The notes under the pieces were generated by a model that searched no databases, was not told where the DNA came from, and saw only the letters and a list, made by a program, of their open reading frames with translations. Positions 20,079 through 29,118 of a stretch of DNA of 36,018 bases are shown one piece after another; the first letter of the stretch is position 1; each line of letters opens with the position of its first letter. The DNA is from a virus. A program made the translations under genes and the position numbers. The stretch lies in the IMG/VR virus record IMGVR_UViG_3300017963_000510, positions 1-36,018 of that record; one strand, 5' to 3'.

Positions 20079-22341
20079 GCCGAGAACGTATTACCGACAG
20101 CACTTCGCCAGCGTAGACGACAACAAAAGTAGCCTATCTGCTTGCTGCCCGTTTCACGAAGACCACAACCCTAGCTTTTCGGTTGATCTATCCACCGGGA
20201 AGTGGGTTTGTTGGGCGGGATGTGGCAACGGTGACCAGCTAGACTTTCAAGCAAGGATAGAAGGCAAGCAGCTAGACAAGCCGTTTATTGCCGACTTAGC
20301 AAAGCGTTTTCTACCACAAGAGCCAAAGCAAAGAAGCCGAAAGGGGGGCAAGTCTGCGGGGCGTGCGGTTGGCCCGGAAAACTTCAATATATCCAAATTT
20401 GCAAAGCAGAAGGGACTAACCGTTGACGCCCTGCAGACAATACATGCTACCGAAGTTGACAAGGGTAGCGACTTAGAGATTTGCTTTCCTATGGTTAACG
20501 TTACTGGTAAGCAGGTAGGGTATAGGCGCCGGCTTGCAGACGGTTCGGTAAGGACCAACAAAGGCGGCCGCCTAGGGCTCTTTATCCCAAAGACATTCGA
20601 CAAGACCAAGAAACTAGTACACATTTGCGAAGGTGAAACCGACACGGCCGCTGCCGTTATGGTTGGCCTGACTAACCCTATTGGCACGCCAGGTACGGGC
20701 AAGTGTATTGCCGATATAACCACGATAGTAAAGGCAATGAAGGCCAAGGCCGTAGTCTTTCCCGACAATGACAAGCCCGGCAAGGCTGGCGGTATGCGCT
20801 TGGCCTACACGCTGGCGGCCGAAGGCGTCAAGGTCAAGGTATGCGAAGTACCCGGCAACGACCTACGCGAAGCAATCACGGCAAAGAAGCTAACGCTAGA
20901 GGCATTGCAAAAGCTAATAGACGGTACGAAGTACCTCAGCAATACGAGTAAGTATATACCCGAATGCCTTAAGTATAACGCCGACAAGCAAGAGCCGCCA
21001 GCCGACGCGATAGCGCGCGATTATCTGCAAATGAATTGCCGCAATGGAAAGACGCCGCTTGCGTTGCTTCGCCATTGGCGCGGCGAGTATTTCAAGCATA
21101 AGGGCAACGCATGGGAGCCTATACCCATAGACGACCTTAAGAGCAAACTCTGGCGCTTTGCTTCGCCATTCTACATTCGTAGCGGCCCAACGCGTCAGAA
21201 GGTAACAAACATACTCGAAGGCTTAAGCGGCGAGATTCACTTAAGCGACAATCTCAATATGCCACTATGGTTAGACGATAACCAAGGCCACAAGGCAAGC
21301 GAGATTGACCCGGTGCGCTATATCTCTATGACCAACGGCTTGCTAGATACTAGCAAGTATGTACTAACCGAACATGCTCCGTACTACTTTTGCCGAAATG
21401 CCATACCCATAAACTTTGATATGGGCGCGGATTGCCCGGAATGGCTACGCTTCCTTTCGGAAACCTTCGAGGATGACGACGACCGCATACGCGTCTTGCA
21501 GGAGTTTTTCGGATACAGTCTTGTACCGGACAATAGGCACCAAAAGTTTATGCTAATGCAGGGTGCCGGCGCCAACGGCAAAAGCCAAATCATAGACGTA
21601 CTCTCTCTAATGGTTGGCGCGCACAATGTATCAGCCGTACCGTTAGACCAGTTTGGCGATAGGTTCGGCATGTACCCCATAATCGGCAAGCTAGTCAACG
21701 TATGTGGCGACGTAGCAGAACTAGACAAGGTAGCCGAAGGGTACCTAAAGATATTCACTAGCGGCGACTTACTTACGATTGACCGCAAGCACTTGGCGCC
21801 GGTAACGATGCGCGCTACCACGAAATTAGTAATGGCGTGCAACAACCCGCCGCGCTTCCGCGATAGATCGTATGGGCTTTGGCGCCGTATGATTATGCTA
21901 CCCTTTAACTACGTGGTGCCGGAAGGGAAACGCATACAGGCGCTAGGCCGCAAGATATTCCGCAAGGAAGCGGCTGGCATATTCAATTGGTCCCTACAGG
22001 GCATGGAACGCCTAAACGCGCGCGGCGGTTTCTCGCTGTCAAAGGCCGTTACCGAAGCGCATTCCGACTATCAGCTAGAATGCAATCCGACTATGGCCTT
22101 TCTGCAGGACTACATAGTTGTATGTGCCGAAGGAAAAATAGACGTAGACAGACTATATCGGGCATATCAGCGTTGGTGCAAGTTGAACGGCTACCGACCG
22201 CTTAACGCAACCCACTTTGGGCGTGAGGTGTTTACGGTGTACCCGGCCGCCAGAAAGGAAAAGAAGACAACGCCAACCGGTAGGCGCGAAGTATCATACG
22301 TAGGCATTACCACTACCGGCAACCTGGATATGGGAGAATAG
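20032..22341 (+). CDS. Primase-helicase: CHC2 zinc finger, Toprim and D5/SF3 helicase
   Basis: In this 769-aa protein residues 38-64 hold the CHC2 zinc site (C39, H42, C60, C64). ICEGETDTAA near 198 and VVFPDND near 240 are the Toprim motifs. GAGANGKS near 511 is the Walker A of the SF3 helicase, followed by NVCGDVAEL and KLVMACNNPPRF (Asn sensor) near 596. One polypeptide therefore makes primers and unwinds the fork. No DNA polymerase is encoded, so the host enzyme must be recruited. The GTG start has AAGGGAAAAA upstream. Confidence 0.95.
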   Translation: MARDLIAKLKALPHFEPRTYYRQHFASVDDNKSSLSACCPFHEDHNPSFSVDLSTGKWVCWAGCGNGDQLDFQARIEGKQLDKPFIADLAKRFLPQEPKQRSRKGGKSAGRAVGPENFNISKFAKQKGLTVDALQTIHATEVDKGSDLEICFPMVNVTGKQVGYRRRLADGSVRTNKGGRLGLFIPKTFDKTKKLVHICEGETDTAAAVMVGLTNPIGTPGTGKCIADITTIVKAMKAKAVVFPDNDKPGKAGGMRLAYTLAAEGVKVKVCEVPGNDLREAITAKKLTLEALQKLIDGTKYLSNTSKYIPECLKYNADKQEPPADAIARDYLQMNCRNGKTPLALLRHWRGEYFKHKGNAWEPIPIDDLKSKLWRFASPFYIRSGPTRQKVTNILEGLSGEIHLSDNLNMPLWLDDNQGHKASEIDPVRYISMTNGLLDTSKYVLTEHAPYYFCRNAIPINFDMGADCPEWLRFLSETFEDDDDRIRVLQEFFGYSLVPDNRHQKFMLMQGAGANGKSQIIDVLSLMVGAHNVSAVPLDQFGDRFGMYPIIGKLVNVCGDVAELDKVAEGYLKIFTSGDLLTIDRKHLAPVTMRATTKLVMACNNPPRFRDRSYGLWRRMIMLPFNYVVPEGKRIQALGRKIFRKEAAGIFNWSLQGMERLNARGGFSLSKAVTEAHSDYQLECNPTMAFLQDYIVVCAEGKIDVDRLYRAYQRWCKLNGYRPLNATHFGREVFTVYPAARKEKKTTPTGRREVSYVGITTTGNLDMGE

Positions 22342-22343
22342 CA

Positions 22344-22712
22344 ATGGAAGCAAGCAAGGTAATACAACAGCTAAAGGACGCGCTGCAAGCTGCCGAAGGC
22401 AACATAGAGCAACTGACCGTAAGCAACCTTTCGCTACAAAAGCAGATTGCCGTTAAGGATGGTATATTAGCGAATGCTAACGCGACTATAGCAAAGTTGC
22501 GCGAGCAAGGCGACGCGCCGCTAACTGTTAGGCAAGAGCTAGCGGCGCGGTTTTTTTCGTCTTGGTTGACTTGCGCTAGCCGGCAACCCTTCGAAGTAAG
22601 CCGCGAAATACCGTTGTTCTTTAAGGTTGCCGACGCAATCCTAGCCGAGAATCCCCCTGCTAACAAGCAAGTTGATAAGCCAGACGACAACACCCAAAAG
22701 GGCAGTAGCTAG
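22344..22712 (+). CDS. Coiled-coil protein, last gene of the early operon
   Basis: In this 122-aa protein residues 5-55 form a continuous heptad-like coiled coil (VIQQLKDALQAAEGNIEQL, LQKQIAVKDGILANANATIAKLREQ). The second half (LTVRQELAARFFSSWL, IPLFFKVADAILAEN) is helical. The last 24 codons overlap the opposing gene. GGGAGAATAGCA precedes the ATG. No named family is recognised. Confidence 0.8.
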   Translation: MEASKVIQQLKDALQAAEGNIEQLTVSNLSLQKQIAVKDGILANANATIAKLREQGDAPLTVRQELAARFFSSWLTCASRQPFEVSREIPLFFKVADAILAENPPANKQVDKPDDNTQKGSS

Positions 22713-22946
22713 GCCACTTAGAATCCATATCTTAAGCGCGCCTATGCGGCTCTTGTTCTTCGCTATGCCTTGAAAAAATAGGGCGTGGTCGTGCGCGTTG
22801 TTTCGGCCATTCTCGGCAATGCCCTTTTCGATTCGCGCGAGCGTTTCGGTTTGGCCCGATTGCGAAGCAAACAGACTGTCAACCTTGCCCTTAAGGTACT
22901 GGTGTTCCGAATCCTTAAAGACTATATCGGCGGTACCATCTGGCAT
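22641..22946 (-). CDS. XhlA/holin-like protein with C-terminal membrane segment
   Basis: This 101-aa protein has the haemolysin XhlA-type layout: a hydrophilic helical half (KVDSLFASQSGQTETLARIEKG) followed by one strong membrane helix (IWILSGLATALLGVVVWLINLLV) and a tiny C-tail. Such proteins help phages lyse the host membrane. It is the last gene of the virion operon, next to a lipoprotein, which supports a lysis role. AAGAAGGACAACTAGCA precedes the ATG. The 3' end overlaps the early operon by 72 bases. Confidence 0.75.
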   Translation of the reverse strand: MPDGTADIVFKDSEHQYLKGKVDSLFASQSGQTETLARIEKGIAENGRNNAHDHALFFQGIAKNKSRIGALKIWILSGLATALLGVVVWLINLLVSRGILG

Positions 22947-22948
22947 TG

Positions 22949-23407
22949 CTAGTTGTCCTTCTTCTTTGCCTTCTTTACGTCGGCCTTAATGCTTTCGTAT
23001 AGCTTCGAGCCTTTCGCAAATGCGCCTATAACTTCGTTGAAGCCTTCGGCGTCGGCAAGCAACTCAATAGCGTGGCTGTACTTCTTTGCCTTGATTGCCT
23101 TTACGACTAAATCCTTCTGCTTATCAAGGTACCGAAAGCCACGGTCTACAGATTGCGCCACTACCTGAAACTCTTTACCCTTTCGCCTGGCCTTGTAGGC
23201 ACCTAGCAAAGTAGTAAGCAGAAAGACGCCATTGCCTACCCATGCCGGCGCAAGGTTCGCACCCCACTTAACCGCCTTGTAGGCTACGGTGGCATCTTCG
23301 CCGGGCAGCGGTGCGCCTACGCTATCGGCTAACATATCTAGCGCGGCACACCCGCAAACCATAGACACAATAGCAAACAGCGCGGAAACCAGTATTGCCC
23401 TTCTCAT
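22949..23407 (-). CDS. Putative lipoprotein of the lysis region
   Basis: This 152-aa protein has an N-terminus (MRRAILVSALFAIVSMVCGCAAL) that is a signal peptide with a lipobox-like V-C-G-C. A second hydrophobic stretch (WVGNGVFLLTTLLGAYKARRKG) lies near residue 65, and the rest is a charged helix. A lipoprotein plus an XhlA-like protein at the end of the late operon suggests spanin- or holin-related work. The homology is not clear. The start at the ATG at 23407 is behind AAAGGGGG. Confidence 0.7.
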   Translation of the reverse strand: MRRAILVSALFAIVSMVCGCAALDMLADSVGAPLPGEDATVAYKAVKWGANLAPAWVGNGVFLLTTLLGAYKARRKGKEFQVVAQSVDRGFRYLDKQKDLVVKAIKAKKYSHAIELLADAEGFNEVIGAFAKGSKLYESIKADVKKAKKKDN

Positions 23408-23422
23408 AACCAACCCCCTTTC

Positions 23423-24304
23423 TTAACTGCCCCCAATTTCTAAGAGTATCAAACGCGAGTTAAAGGCTTCGGCGTCAAAATCAACGCCGCTACTTTTTAC
23501 AGCGGTAACTTTAATCGTATTCGCTATGGTTTGGTCTATGCCCTCTAGCACTTCCTGAAAGGAAACGGTTACGGTATCATCGTCGCCCGAAGCATCAAAG
23601 GTCTTTCTTTCGATTGTCGTATACTGGTCAGCGCCATTAAGCTTTAGCTTAAAGGTAATGCTTCGTGTTACCGTGTCGCCTGGCTCCCTTTCTACATAGC
23701 AAGAAAACATGCAGAGTATGTCAGGGTCGCGACCCTTTAAGTCGCCCTTGGCAATCGTTATCGAAACCAAGTCAGTGTCGCTCGTGCCTATGTCTTCGGC
23801 CGCGTCTGTATCTCTACCCCGGTATAGGTCAAGCGAGCGGCCCGTTATCCGGTCCTCCTTGTATGGGTCGGTGTTCTTCGTCGTCGCGCGCGCAGTCATT
23901 CCGGAGCCGTCCGTAACGCATCGAGCGAGCTCTATCGAGTTCGACGGGGGAGTTCCGGTTGTATTCGAGACTAGCTGGACGACGTCGACGTTATCGTTCC
24001 CGTCGAGGGTAATCTGAATATAGACGTAGTTAGTGGTACTCGGCGCGAGTGTTATGTCGTTAGCCCCGTCGACCTTTATCCTATGTCCGGCTATGTAACA
24101 GACTCCAGAATTAACCGGGACGTCTAGGTCCCCATGAGTCGGGCTCGCTATGTTGAGTCCGGACTTTACGACGTCGGCGATCCATCCGTCGGCGTACTCA
24201 CTATGATTAGACTCCTGCCCTCGACTCCCCTCGTATTCTGTTGTTTCGATCTGATTCTCTGAGGGATAGACCGTCGAGTCCGTTGTGATATCTGTCGTCG
24301 CCAT
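23423..24304 (-). CDS. Tail fibre / receptor-region protein
   Basis: In this 293-aa protein residues 25-110 are beta-rich with the pattern VPVNSGVCYIAGHRIKVDG and NYVYIQITLDGNDNV seen at the N-terminal side of phage tail fibres. The later part contains repeated strands (TDLVSITIAKGDLKGRDPD, RSITFKLKLNGADQY). It follows the hub and duplicated tail protein, the usual place for receptor-binding proteins. Base usage in the first 155 codons differs strongly from the rest, consistent with module exchange. Confidence 0.8.
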   Translation of the reverse strand: MATTDITTDSTVYPSENQIETTEYEGSRGQESNHSEYADGWIADVVKSGLNIASPTHGDLDVPVNSGVCYIAGHRIKVDGANDITLAPSTTNYVYIQITLDGNDNVDVVQLVSNTTGTPPSNSIELARCVTDGSGMTARATTKNTDPYKEDRITGRSLDLYRGRDTDAAEDIGTSDTDLVSITIAKGDLKGRDPDILCMFSCYVEREPGDTVTRSITFKLKLNGADQYTTIERKTFDASGDDDTVTVSFQEVLEGIDQTIANTIKVTAVKSSGVDFDAEAFNSRLILLEIGGS

Positions 24305-24307
24305 TGT

Positions 24308-25150
24308 TTAAGCCTCCGCTATATCATACTTCCAGGTTAGAACCGCGGTCGCCGCGGGACTCGTTACCTTGTCGATAACCGGACTCGTCAAGACTCGAGT
24401 TAGCATCGTTCCGCCACTCGCCGCGTTGAATAGGCCGGCTTCCCTGAGCACATACCCGCTAGCGTCGCCGGCGGCTATATCCATTTGGAACGATATGCGC
24501 TTGCTATCGTCTTTGCGGCGCGCTATCTCTTCTCGGTATACCTCATTGCCCAAGGCCGTGTCGCTCGCGCTCCATGCCGTGTTATCGTCGCCTACAGCGG
24601 CATATATGGGCGCCAACTCGGTACCAGCTAGTAACTTCGCCAGGTAGGTCAAGCCAGCATCGGTTATGTTGGTACTTGCACCCCGGCTAAACGTAATCTC
24701 CCAAGACAGGGTAGCGGTTGTCTCGGCGTCTTTGTCTATTGTGGGCGACAAGATAACCCGCGACAGCATAGGGCCGCCGTCTGTTGCCATATTCGAGAAT
24801 ACGGCAGCCTCTTTTAGCTCGTTGCCGTTGGCGTCGCCAGCGTCTAGGAATAGCTGAAAGGTAACCTTTTGGGGGTCTATGTCGGTTAGAGTAATAGCGT
24901 TGCGGAATACCTCAGTACCCAAGGTAGTGTCACCCGCAACCGGCGCCGTATTGTCAGTACCAACCGCGATATGGGAAGGCTCGTAGTTGGCATTGCCTAG
25001 CAAGTCGCGCACTAGGTTAAGACCAACGTCTACGACCTTGTTGCCGTTCCAGTAGTCGGCTTTGATAATGCCCGTCTTGGCGTCGCGTAAAGTAACGCGT
25101 AGCCTACCGCTAATGCCTACTTTGCCGATAAAGGGCAGTGCGATTATCAT
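24308..25150 (-). CDS. Tail-tip protein with two tandem copies of one domain
   Basis: In this 280-aa protein residues about 41-154 and 164-277 are copies of the same module. Each has L-L-x(n)-A-V-G-x-D-N-T-A, then D-T-x-L-G-x-E-V-[FY]-R, a DA-x-G-x-x-L-x-E-A core, a G-G-x-M-L-[ST]-R stretch and a P-x-I-D-K end. The gene is coupled to the hub gene by ATGA. The repeat suggests a fibre or adaptor with internal pseudo-symmetry. Its exact role in adsorption is unknown. Confidence 0.8.
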   Translation of the reverse strand: MIIALPFIGKVGISGRLRVTLRDAKTGIIKADYWNGNKVVDVGLNLVRDLLGNANYEPSHIAVGTDNTAPVAGDTTLGTEVFRNAITLTDIDPQKVTFQLFLDAGDANGNELKEAAVFSNMATDGGPMLSRVILSPTIDKDAETTATLSWEITFSRGASTNITDAGLTYLAKLLAGTELAPIYAAVGDDNTAWSASDTALGNEVYREEIARRKDDSKRISFQMDIAAGDASGYVLREAGLFNAASGGTMLTRVLTSPVIDKVTSPAATAVLTWKYDIAEA

Positions 25151-26661
25151 ACCGGCGGCGCCCCCCAGAATGCCTTACCCCATGTTGCGCCCGTAGTGCC
25201 AAACTTAAGGCGCGTATAAGGGTCGTCGTCTTCGTCTATTAGTGCGTCGGCTTGCGTATACGTTTCGGTTAACTCTATATCCTCTTCGGCAAGGTTAAGT
25301 ACCTGTAAGGTTTCGCCTTCCCTTAACGAGTAATCCCTTCCGGCGTCGAATAGCTTTTTGTAGAATTCGGCCCAACTGCCTACGTGGTCGCCAGATACCG
25401 CCTTAACCTTGTACCGTAACAGCTTGCCGTCTATGTCTACGGTCTTAACGGATTCTATTAGGTAGGTCTTTTCGTCTAGGTCGGTGCCGCGAGTGGGAAG
25501 GTCAATACCCTGCAATTGCCCGGCACGTAGCCCGGCGTCGTCGGTTTCGTATTCTATGTTCGTCGGTACGCCGTCGCCTAGAAGGTCTAACAGGCCGTCG
25601 GCCTTTTCTTCGGCAAAGTCGCTAGATTCTATGCTATTGTCGTCTACGACGTTTTCGTATATGCCGGAACCGCCTTCTATCGCTTGGCGCGCGACTATTT
25701 CGGCGTTGTTGTTGCGTAGTACGATGATAGGGAATAAACCTCTATAGGTAACCGACAAGGTATCTGTAGAACTTATCGCAGTACCGGTCGGCTTTTGCGA
25801 TATAGTCTTGTCTTGCGCGCGATAGTACCAATCAAAGGCCGTGTCGTCGTCTATGCCGCGTATGCCTACCGTTTGCGCCGCCGGGCCGCCGCCAGTATCC
25901 AAGGTAATAACGGGTGCCGGTTCCGGCGAACCCGCAACCGGGTAAACGACTTCGAAAGACTTGCGCTTACCGTCGCCGGCGAATTGCTCTGTTTGGCTAT
26001 CGGTAGTGTCGAAACCGGCGCGTATGTATTGCTTGTTGCGGTACTGCGTTCGCGTTCTGGTTATTCGCAAGTTGCGATAGTTATACGAATTGTCGGCAAG
26101 TGAGAAGGGCGCCGAAAAGGTAGTGCGGTCGAAAAACTGCAAGTCTTTGTTTTCGTCAACGTACCAAGCGAACCCGACTATATCGGCCAATTCCTTTATG
26201 CAATCGGAAGCCTTGCGATAGCCGAAGACAACCTTACCCAAGCTAAACCCGTCTTGCACGCCCGTATACGTTATGCCTTCGTCGTCGGGTATGAACCGGT
26301 CGATTATGTCCTTAACAATGTCGCCGGCTTTTAAGCCTTCGTACTTACGGAAGACTACGAACCTATCTAGTATGTAGTTATAGTTGACCGGTTCTAGGTC
26401 GTAAATGACGCCGTTACCTTTTTGGGGTTCGCGCTCTTTTATGCTATGTATGGACCCGCCGAAGACCAAGGTAGAGTTAATGTACGCTTCGAAGGTTTCG
26501 CCAACAAGCGGCCGATAGTAGGGCGTCGGCCCTTCGACCACGAGCCTACACTTGCAAGTACTTCGCTTGCTTAATTCATCCGACCACGAGAACCCGCCGC
26601 CGGCCTTTAGGTATTCGCTACGGTCGGTACCATCTATGTAAACTTCTACGTTCGTAGCCAT
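25147..26661 (-). CDS. Tail hub / tail-tip protein
   Basis: This 504-aa protein lies directly after the tape measure. The N-terminal region (EVYIDGTDRSEYLKAGGGFSW, STCKCRLVVEGP, LVGETFEAYINSTLVFGGSI) matches the beta-barrel of Tal/gp27-type hub proteins. AGDIVKDIIDRFIPDDEGI and DCIKELADIVGFAWYVDENKDLQFFD near 120-185 are also characteristic. The C-terminus is variable and acidic. It should close the tail tube and bind the fibres. Confidence 0.85.
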   Translation of the reverse strand: MATNVEVYIDGTDRSEYLKAGGGFSWSDELSKRSTCKCRLVVEGPTPYYRPLVGETFEAYINSTLVFGGSIHSIKEREPQKGNGVIYDLEPVNYNYILDRFVVFRKYEGLKAGDIVKDIIDRFIPDDEGITYTGVQDGFSLGKVVFGYRKASDCIKELADIVGFAWYVDENKDLQFFDRTTFSAPFSLADNSYNYRNLRITRTRTQYRNKQYIRAGFDTTDSQTEQFAGDGKRKSFEVVYPVAGSPEPAPVITLDTGGGPAAQTVGIRGIDDDTAFDWYYRAQDKTISQKPTGTAISSTDTLSVTYRGLFPIIVLRNNNAEIVARQAIEGGSGIYENVVDDNSIESSDFAEEKADGLLDLLGDGVPTNIEYETDDAGLRAGQLQGIDLPTRGTDLDEKTYLIESVKTVDIDGKLLRYKVKAVSGDHVGSWAEFYKKLFDAGRDYSLREGETLQVLNLAEEDIELTETYTQADALIDEDDDPYTRLKFGTTGATWGKAFWGAPPV

Positions 26662-26665
26662 AGGG

Positions 26666-28750
26666 TTAGAACGTTCCTACTTCTGCCCGTACTATTTCGG
26701 GCATATCGCGTACGACCATTCTGGCAATCTCGGTTCTATCCATTTCTACTATTAGCGTTTGTTCGCGCGGCCCTAGCATATCGCCCATACGGCTAAGGGG
26801 TATAACGGCTTCCGGTTCGCCGCCTTCTGCGATTGCCGCAATAAGCGGTCGAGTTGCTAGGCCACCTTCGGCAAGGCCGGCTACCATTTGCGCGGCCGCG
26901 CCGGCCTTCATTTTCGTAGCCATAGACGTAGCAACCGCCGGCGCCGTTAGGTTGATAGGGAAGGGCGCTTGCGATACGGCCTTAAATTGGCCCATATAGG
27001 TTTGCGCCGCCGCCGGCCCGGCTTCGCCTAGCGTTTGTTTCTTCGCCATTGCTACCGCGAAGATAGCTTGCGCCGCGCGTTGTATGCCGATCTTGATAAG
27101 CGTTGCTATAATGGTCTTGGCTATGTTGCGAAGCAACGCCGACAGTTGTTGCCCAAGGTTCTTTCCTAGCAAGATAGTATCGGCTATCGCATCGCCTATG
27201 CCTTGCGCGAACTGCCCGAATACGTCGCGCGTTAACGACTGCATATCTTCTAACACCGTACCTATATCGGCAAACCATAGCGCGAATTCTTCTTTGCTGC
27301 CGGCTATCTTGTCGTTTAGGGAAAGTATCTTTTCGCCTATACTTTCTATTGCTTGGGTTACTGAGTCTTCGGCGCTTTCCGAATCGCCAGCAATGTCGTC
27401 AACGAAACCGGTTAGTTTGCCGGTAAGACCGCCGAACATATTGCCAACGTCTTCGACTATCATACCCATTTCGGCCTTAAAGTTGTCGCCGGCAATGGCC
27501 GCTAGGTCGGTTGCGGTATCTATGGCTTTCTTTGCGCCTTCGGGTATCTTTTTTAGCGGCGCGGTTATCTTGGTTACTGCCTTCTTTACGCTTTTGCCGC
27601 CGCCTATCCCTAATTCCCTACCTATGAATCTACCCATACGGCCGACCTTCGTAGAAACTTCGCTTACCTTGTTCTTTATCTTTTCTACTGCGTTCGTAAC
27701 GGCGTCAACCAATCTCTTAACTTCGCTAATAATGAACCGTACTGCCTTGCTTATCGAATCCTTTAGCTTATCCCAATTGCGCGCAACAATTAACGCAAGC
27801 AAACCAACCGCCAATAGTGCAACGCCAACAGCAACAAACGGCGCGCTAATGCCGGTAATAATTGCAAGCAAACCGCCGAAAACTGCGATAACTTGCGATA
27901 CCGCGCTAATGAGTAAGCCTAATGCAATAAGCAACGGCCCAACGGTTGCCGCCAGAACGGCAATTGCCGCACCTAGTATTAGTGTTCGTTTCGGTATGGC
28001 CGCTATTTTAGTAGCTATCGTTTCGAAAACATTAGTAAGGGTAGGGCCGACAACCGAAGCAATCTTAAGCGCTACGCCAAGGAAGGCCGCGCGCATACGA
28101 GTTATAGCGTCGGTTAGGTCTTCGGCCGCCTTTGCCGTACCTTCGTCGAATACAATGCCTAGCCTTTCGGCTTCTTCCATTTGCTCGCGGATAGCGGCCG
28201 ACCCTTGTTGTAGCAACGGGATTAACTGCAGCCCGGCACGCCCGAAGACGTCTTGCGCCAACGCCGCCGCCTTGGTTTGATCTTCCATTTGGGCTATACC
28301 GTCGGCTACGTCAAAAAAGATATCTTCCATGCTTCGCAAGTTACCGCGAGAATCGGTTACGCTTACGTCCAATTCGTCAAAGGCGCGCTTGCTTTCTGCT
28401 AAACCCGACTTTGCATCAAACGCCGCCGACGATAGCCGACGAAACCCGGTTACCAACTCGCGGAAAGACGAACCTGCAAGGTCGGCCGATAGGCGAAGAC
28501 CGGAAAGCGTCTTAGTGCTTATGCCTACACGCTTCGAAGTCTTGGCTATTTCGTCGCCAACCTTGGCGAATTGACGAACCGCCAAAGTACCGAAGGCGGC
28601 AACGGGCGCCGTAACCTTAAGCGATAGCGACTTGCCCATACTACGAAGCGACTTCCCTACCTTGTCTACGCCCTTGACGGCCTTTGCTAATCCCTTTTGG
28701 AAGCCGGTAAGGTCTAAGCCTAGGCGTACCGTCATGTTGGCAACGGCCAT
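26666..28750 (-). CDS. Tape measure protein
   Basis: In this 694-aa protein the N-terminus (LGLDLTGFQKGLAKAVKGVDKVGKSLRSMGKSL) is the usual tape-measure coiled start. Long hydrophobic helices near 240-320 (LILGAAIAVLAATVGPLLIALGLLI, VAVGVALLAVGLLALIV) form the membrane-active part, and helical repeats follow. It determines tail length and enters the host with the DNA. At this size a short-to-medium siphovirus tail is expected. AAGGG precedes the ATG. Confidence 0.95.
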   Translation of the reverse strand: MAVANMTVRLGLDLTGFQKGLAKAVKGVDKVGKSLRSMGKSLSLKVTAPVAAFGTLAVRQFAKVGDEIAKTSKRVGISTKTLSGLRLSADLAGSSFRELVTGFRRLSSAAFDAKSGLAESKRAFDELDVSVTDSRGNLRSMEDIFFDVADGIAQMEDQTKAAALAQDVFGRAGLQLIPLLQQGSAAIREQMEEAERLGIVFDEGTAKAAEDLTDAITRMRAAFLGVALKIASVVGPTLTNVFETIATKIAAIPKRTLILGAAIAVLAATVGPLLIALGLLISAVSQVIAVFGGLLAIITGISAPFVAVGVALLAVGLLALIVARNWDKLKDSISKAVRFIISEVKRLVDAVTNAVEKIKNKVSEVSTKVGRMGRFIGRELGIGGGKSVKKAVTKITAPLKKIPEGAKKAIDTATDLAAIAGDNFKAEMGMIVEDVGNMFGGLTGKLTGFVDDIAGDSESAEDSVTQAIESIGEKILSLNDKIAGSKEEFALWFADIGTVLEDMQSLTRDVFGQFAQGIGDAIADTILLGKNLGQQLSALLRNIAKTIIATLIKIGIQRAAQAIFAVAMAKKQTLGEAGPAAAQTYMGQFKAVSQAPFPINLTAPAVATSMATKMKAGAAAQMVAGLAEGGLATRPLIAAIAEGGEPEAVIPLSRMGDMLGPREQTLIVEMDRTEIARMVVRDMPEIVRAEVGTF

Positions 28751-28753
28751 TAG

Positions 28754-29065
28754 TTACCCTTTCGCTTGCGCCTTTGTCTTTGCTTGGCGCCGCCTAACCT
28801 TTTCTAGTACTGCGTCGCGTGCAGACATTTTCTCGCTTGGTAGCATTTCACTAGAACGCCGTTTCTTCTTCCCTAGTATCGCATCTATGGCGTTCTTAAC
28901 GATGCTCCCTTGCTTGCCTTTCTTTACGTACGGCATTAGTAAGTTGCCAACAATCCAACCGAAAGACTCTTTCAGCTTTTCTTGTTGCAACTCCCAACCT
29001 AACGTAGCGTCGTCAAACTCGCCCGGCGTCATGCTATAGAACGTTTCCGGCGTTAGCCGTATCAT
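28754..29065 (-). CDS. Tail assembly chaperone, downstream part (probable frameshift product)
   Basis: This 103-aa stand-alone reading begins MIRLTPETFYSMTPGEFDDATLG, as in phage tail chaperones. The frame stays open upstream of this ATG and joins the preceding gene in the -1 frame, where two slippery heptamers lie at 29194-29203. The functional form may be a 267-aa fusion rather than this short protein. The C-terminal 40 residues are basic (KKKRRSSEML, RRRQAKTKAQAKG). Confidence 0.75.
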   Translation of the reverse strand: MIRLTPETFYSMTPGEFDDATLGWELQQEKLKESFGWIVGNLLMPYVKKGKQGSIVKNAIDAILGKKKRRSSEMLPSEKMSARDAVLEKVRRRQAKTKAQAKG

Positions 29066-29118
29066 CCCGAACGCTACCGGCCGCGCTTCGCTTAACCAAT
29101 CTTCTAGCCGGCTAACCT

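Noticed and set aside
27084-28280. 398-codon open frame on the plus strand opposite the tape measure
   Set aside because: It is a mirror of the helical, Ala-rich tape measure gene. It is rich in Ser/Thr/Pro as antisense frames are, and has no ribosome binding site or family.
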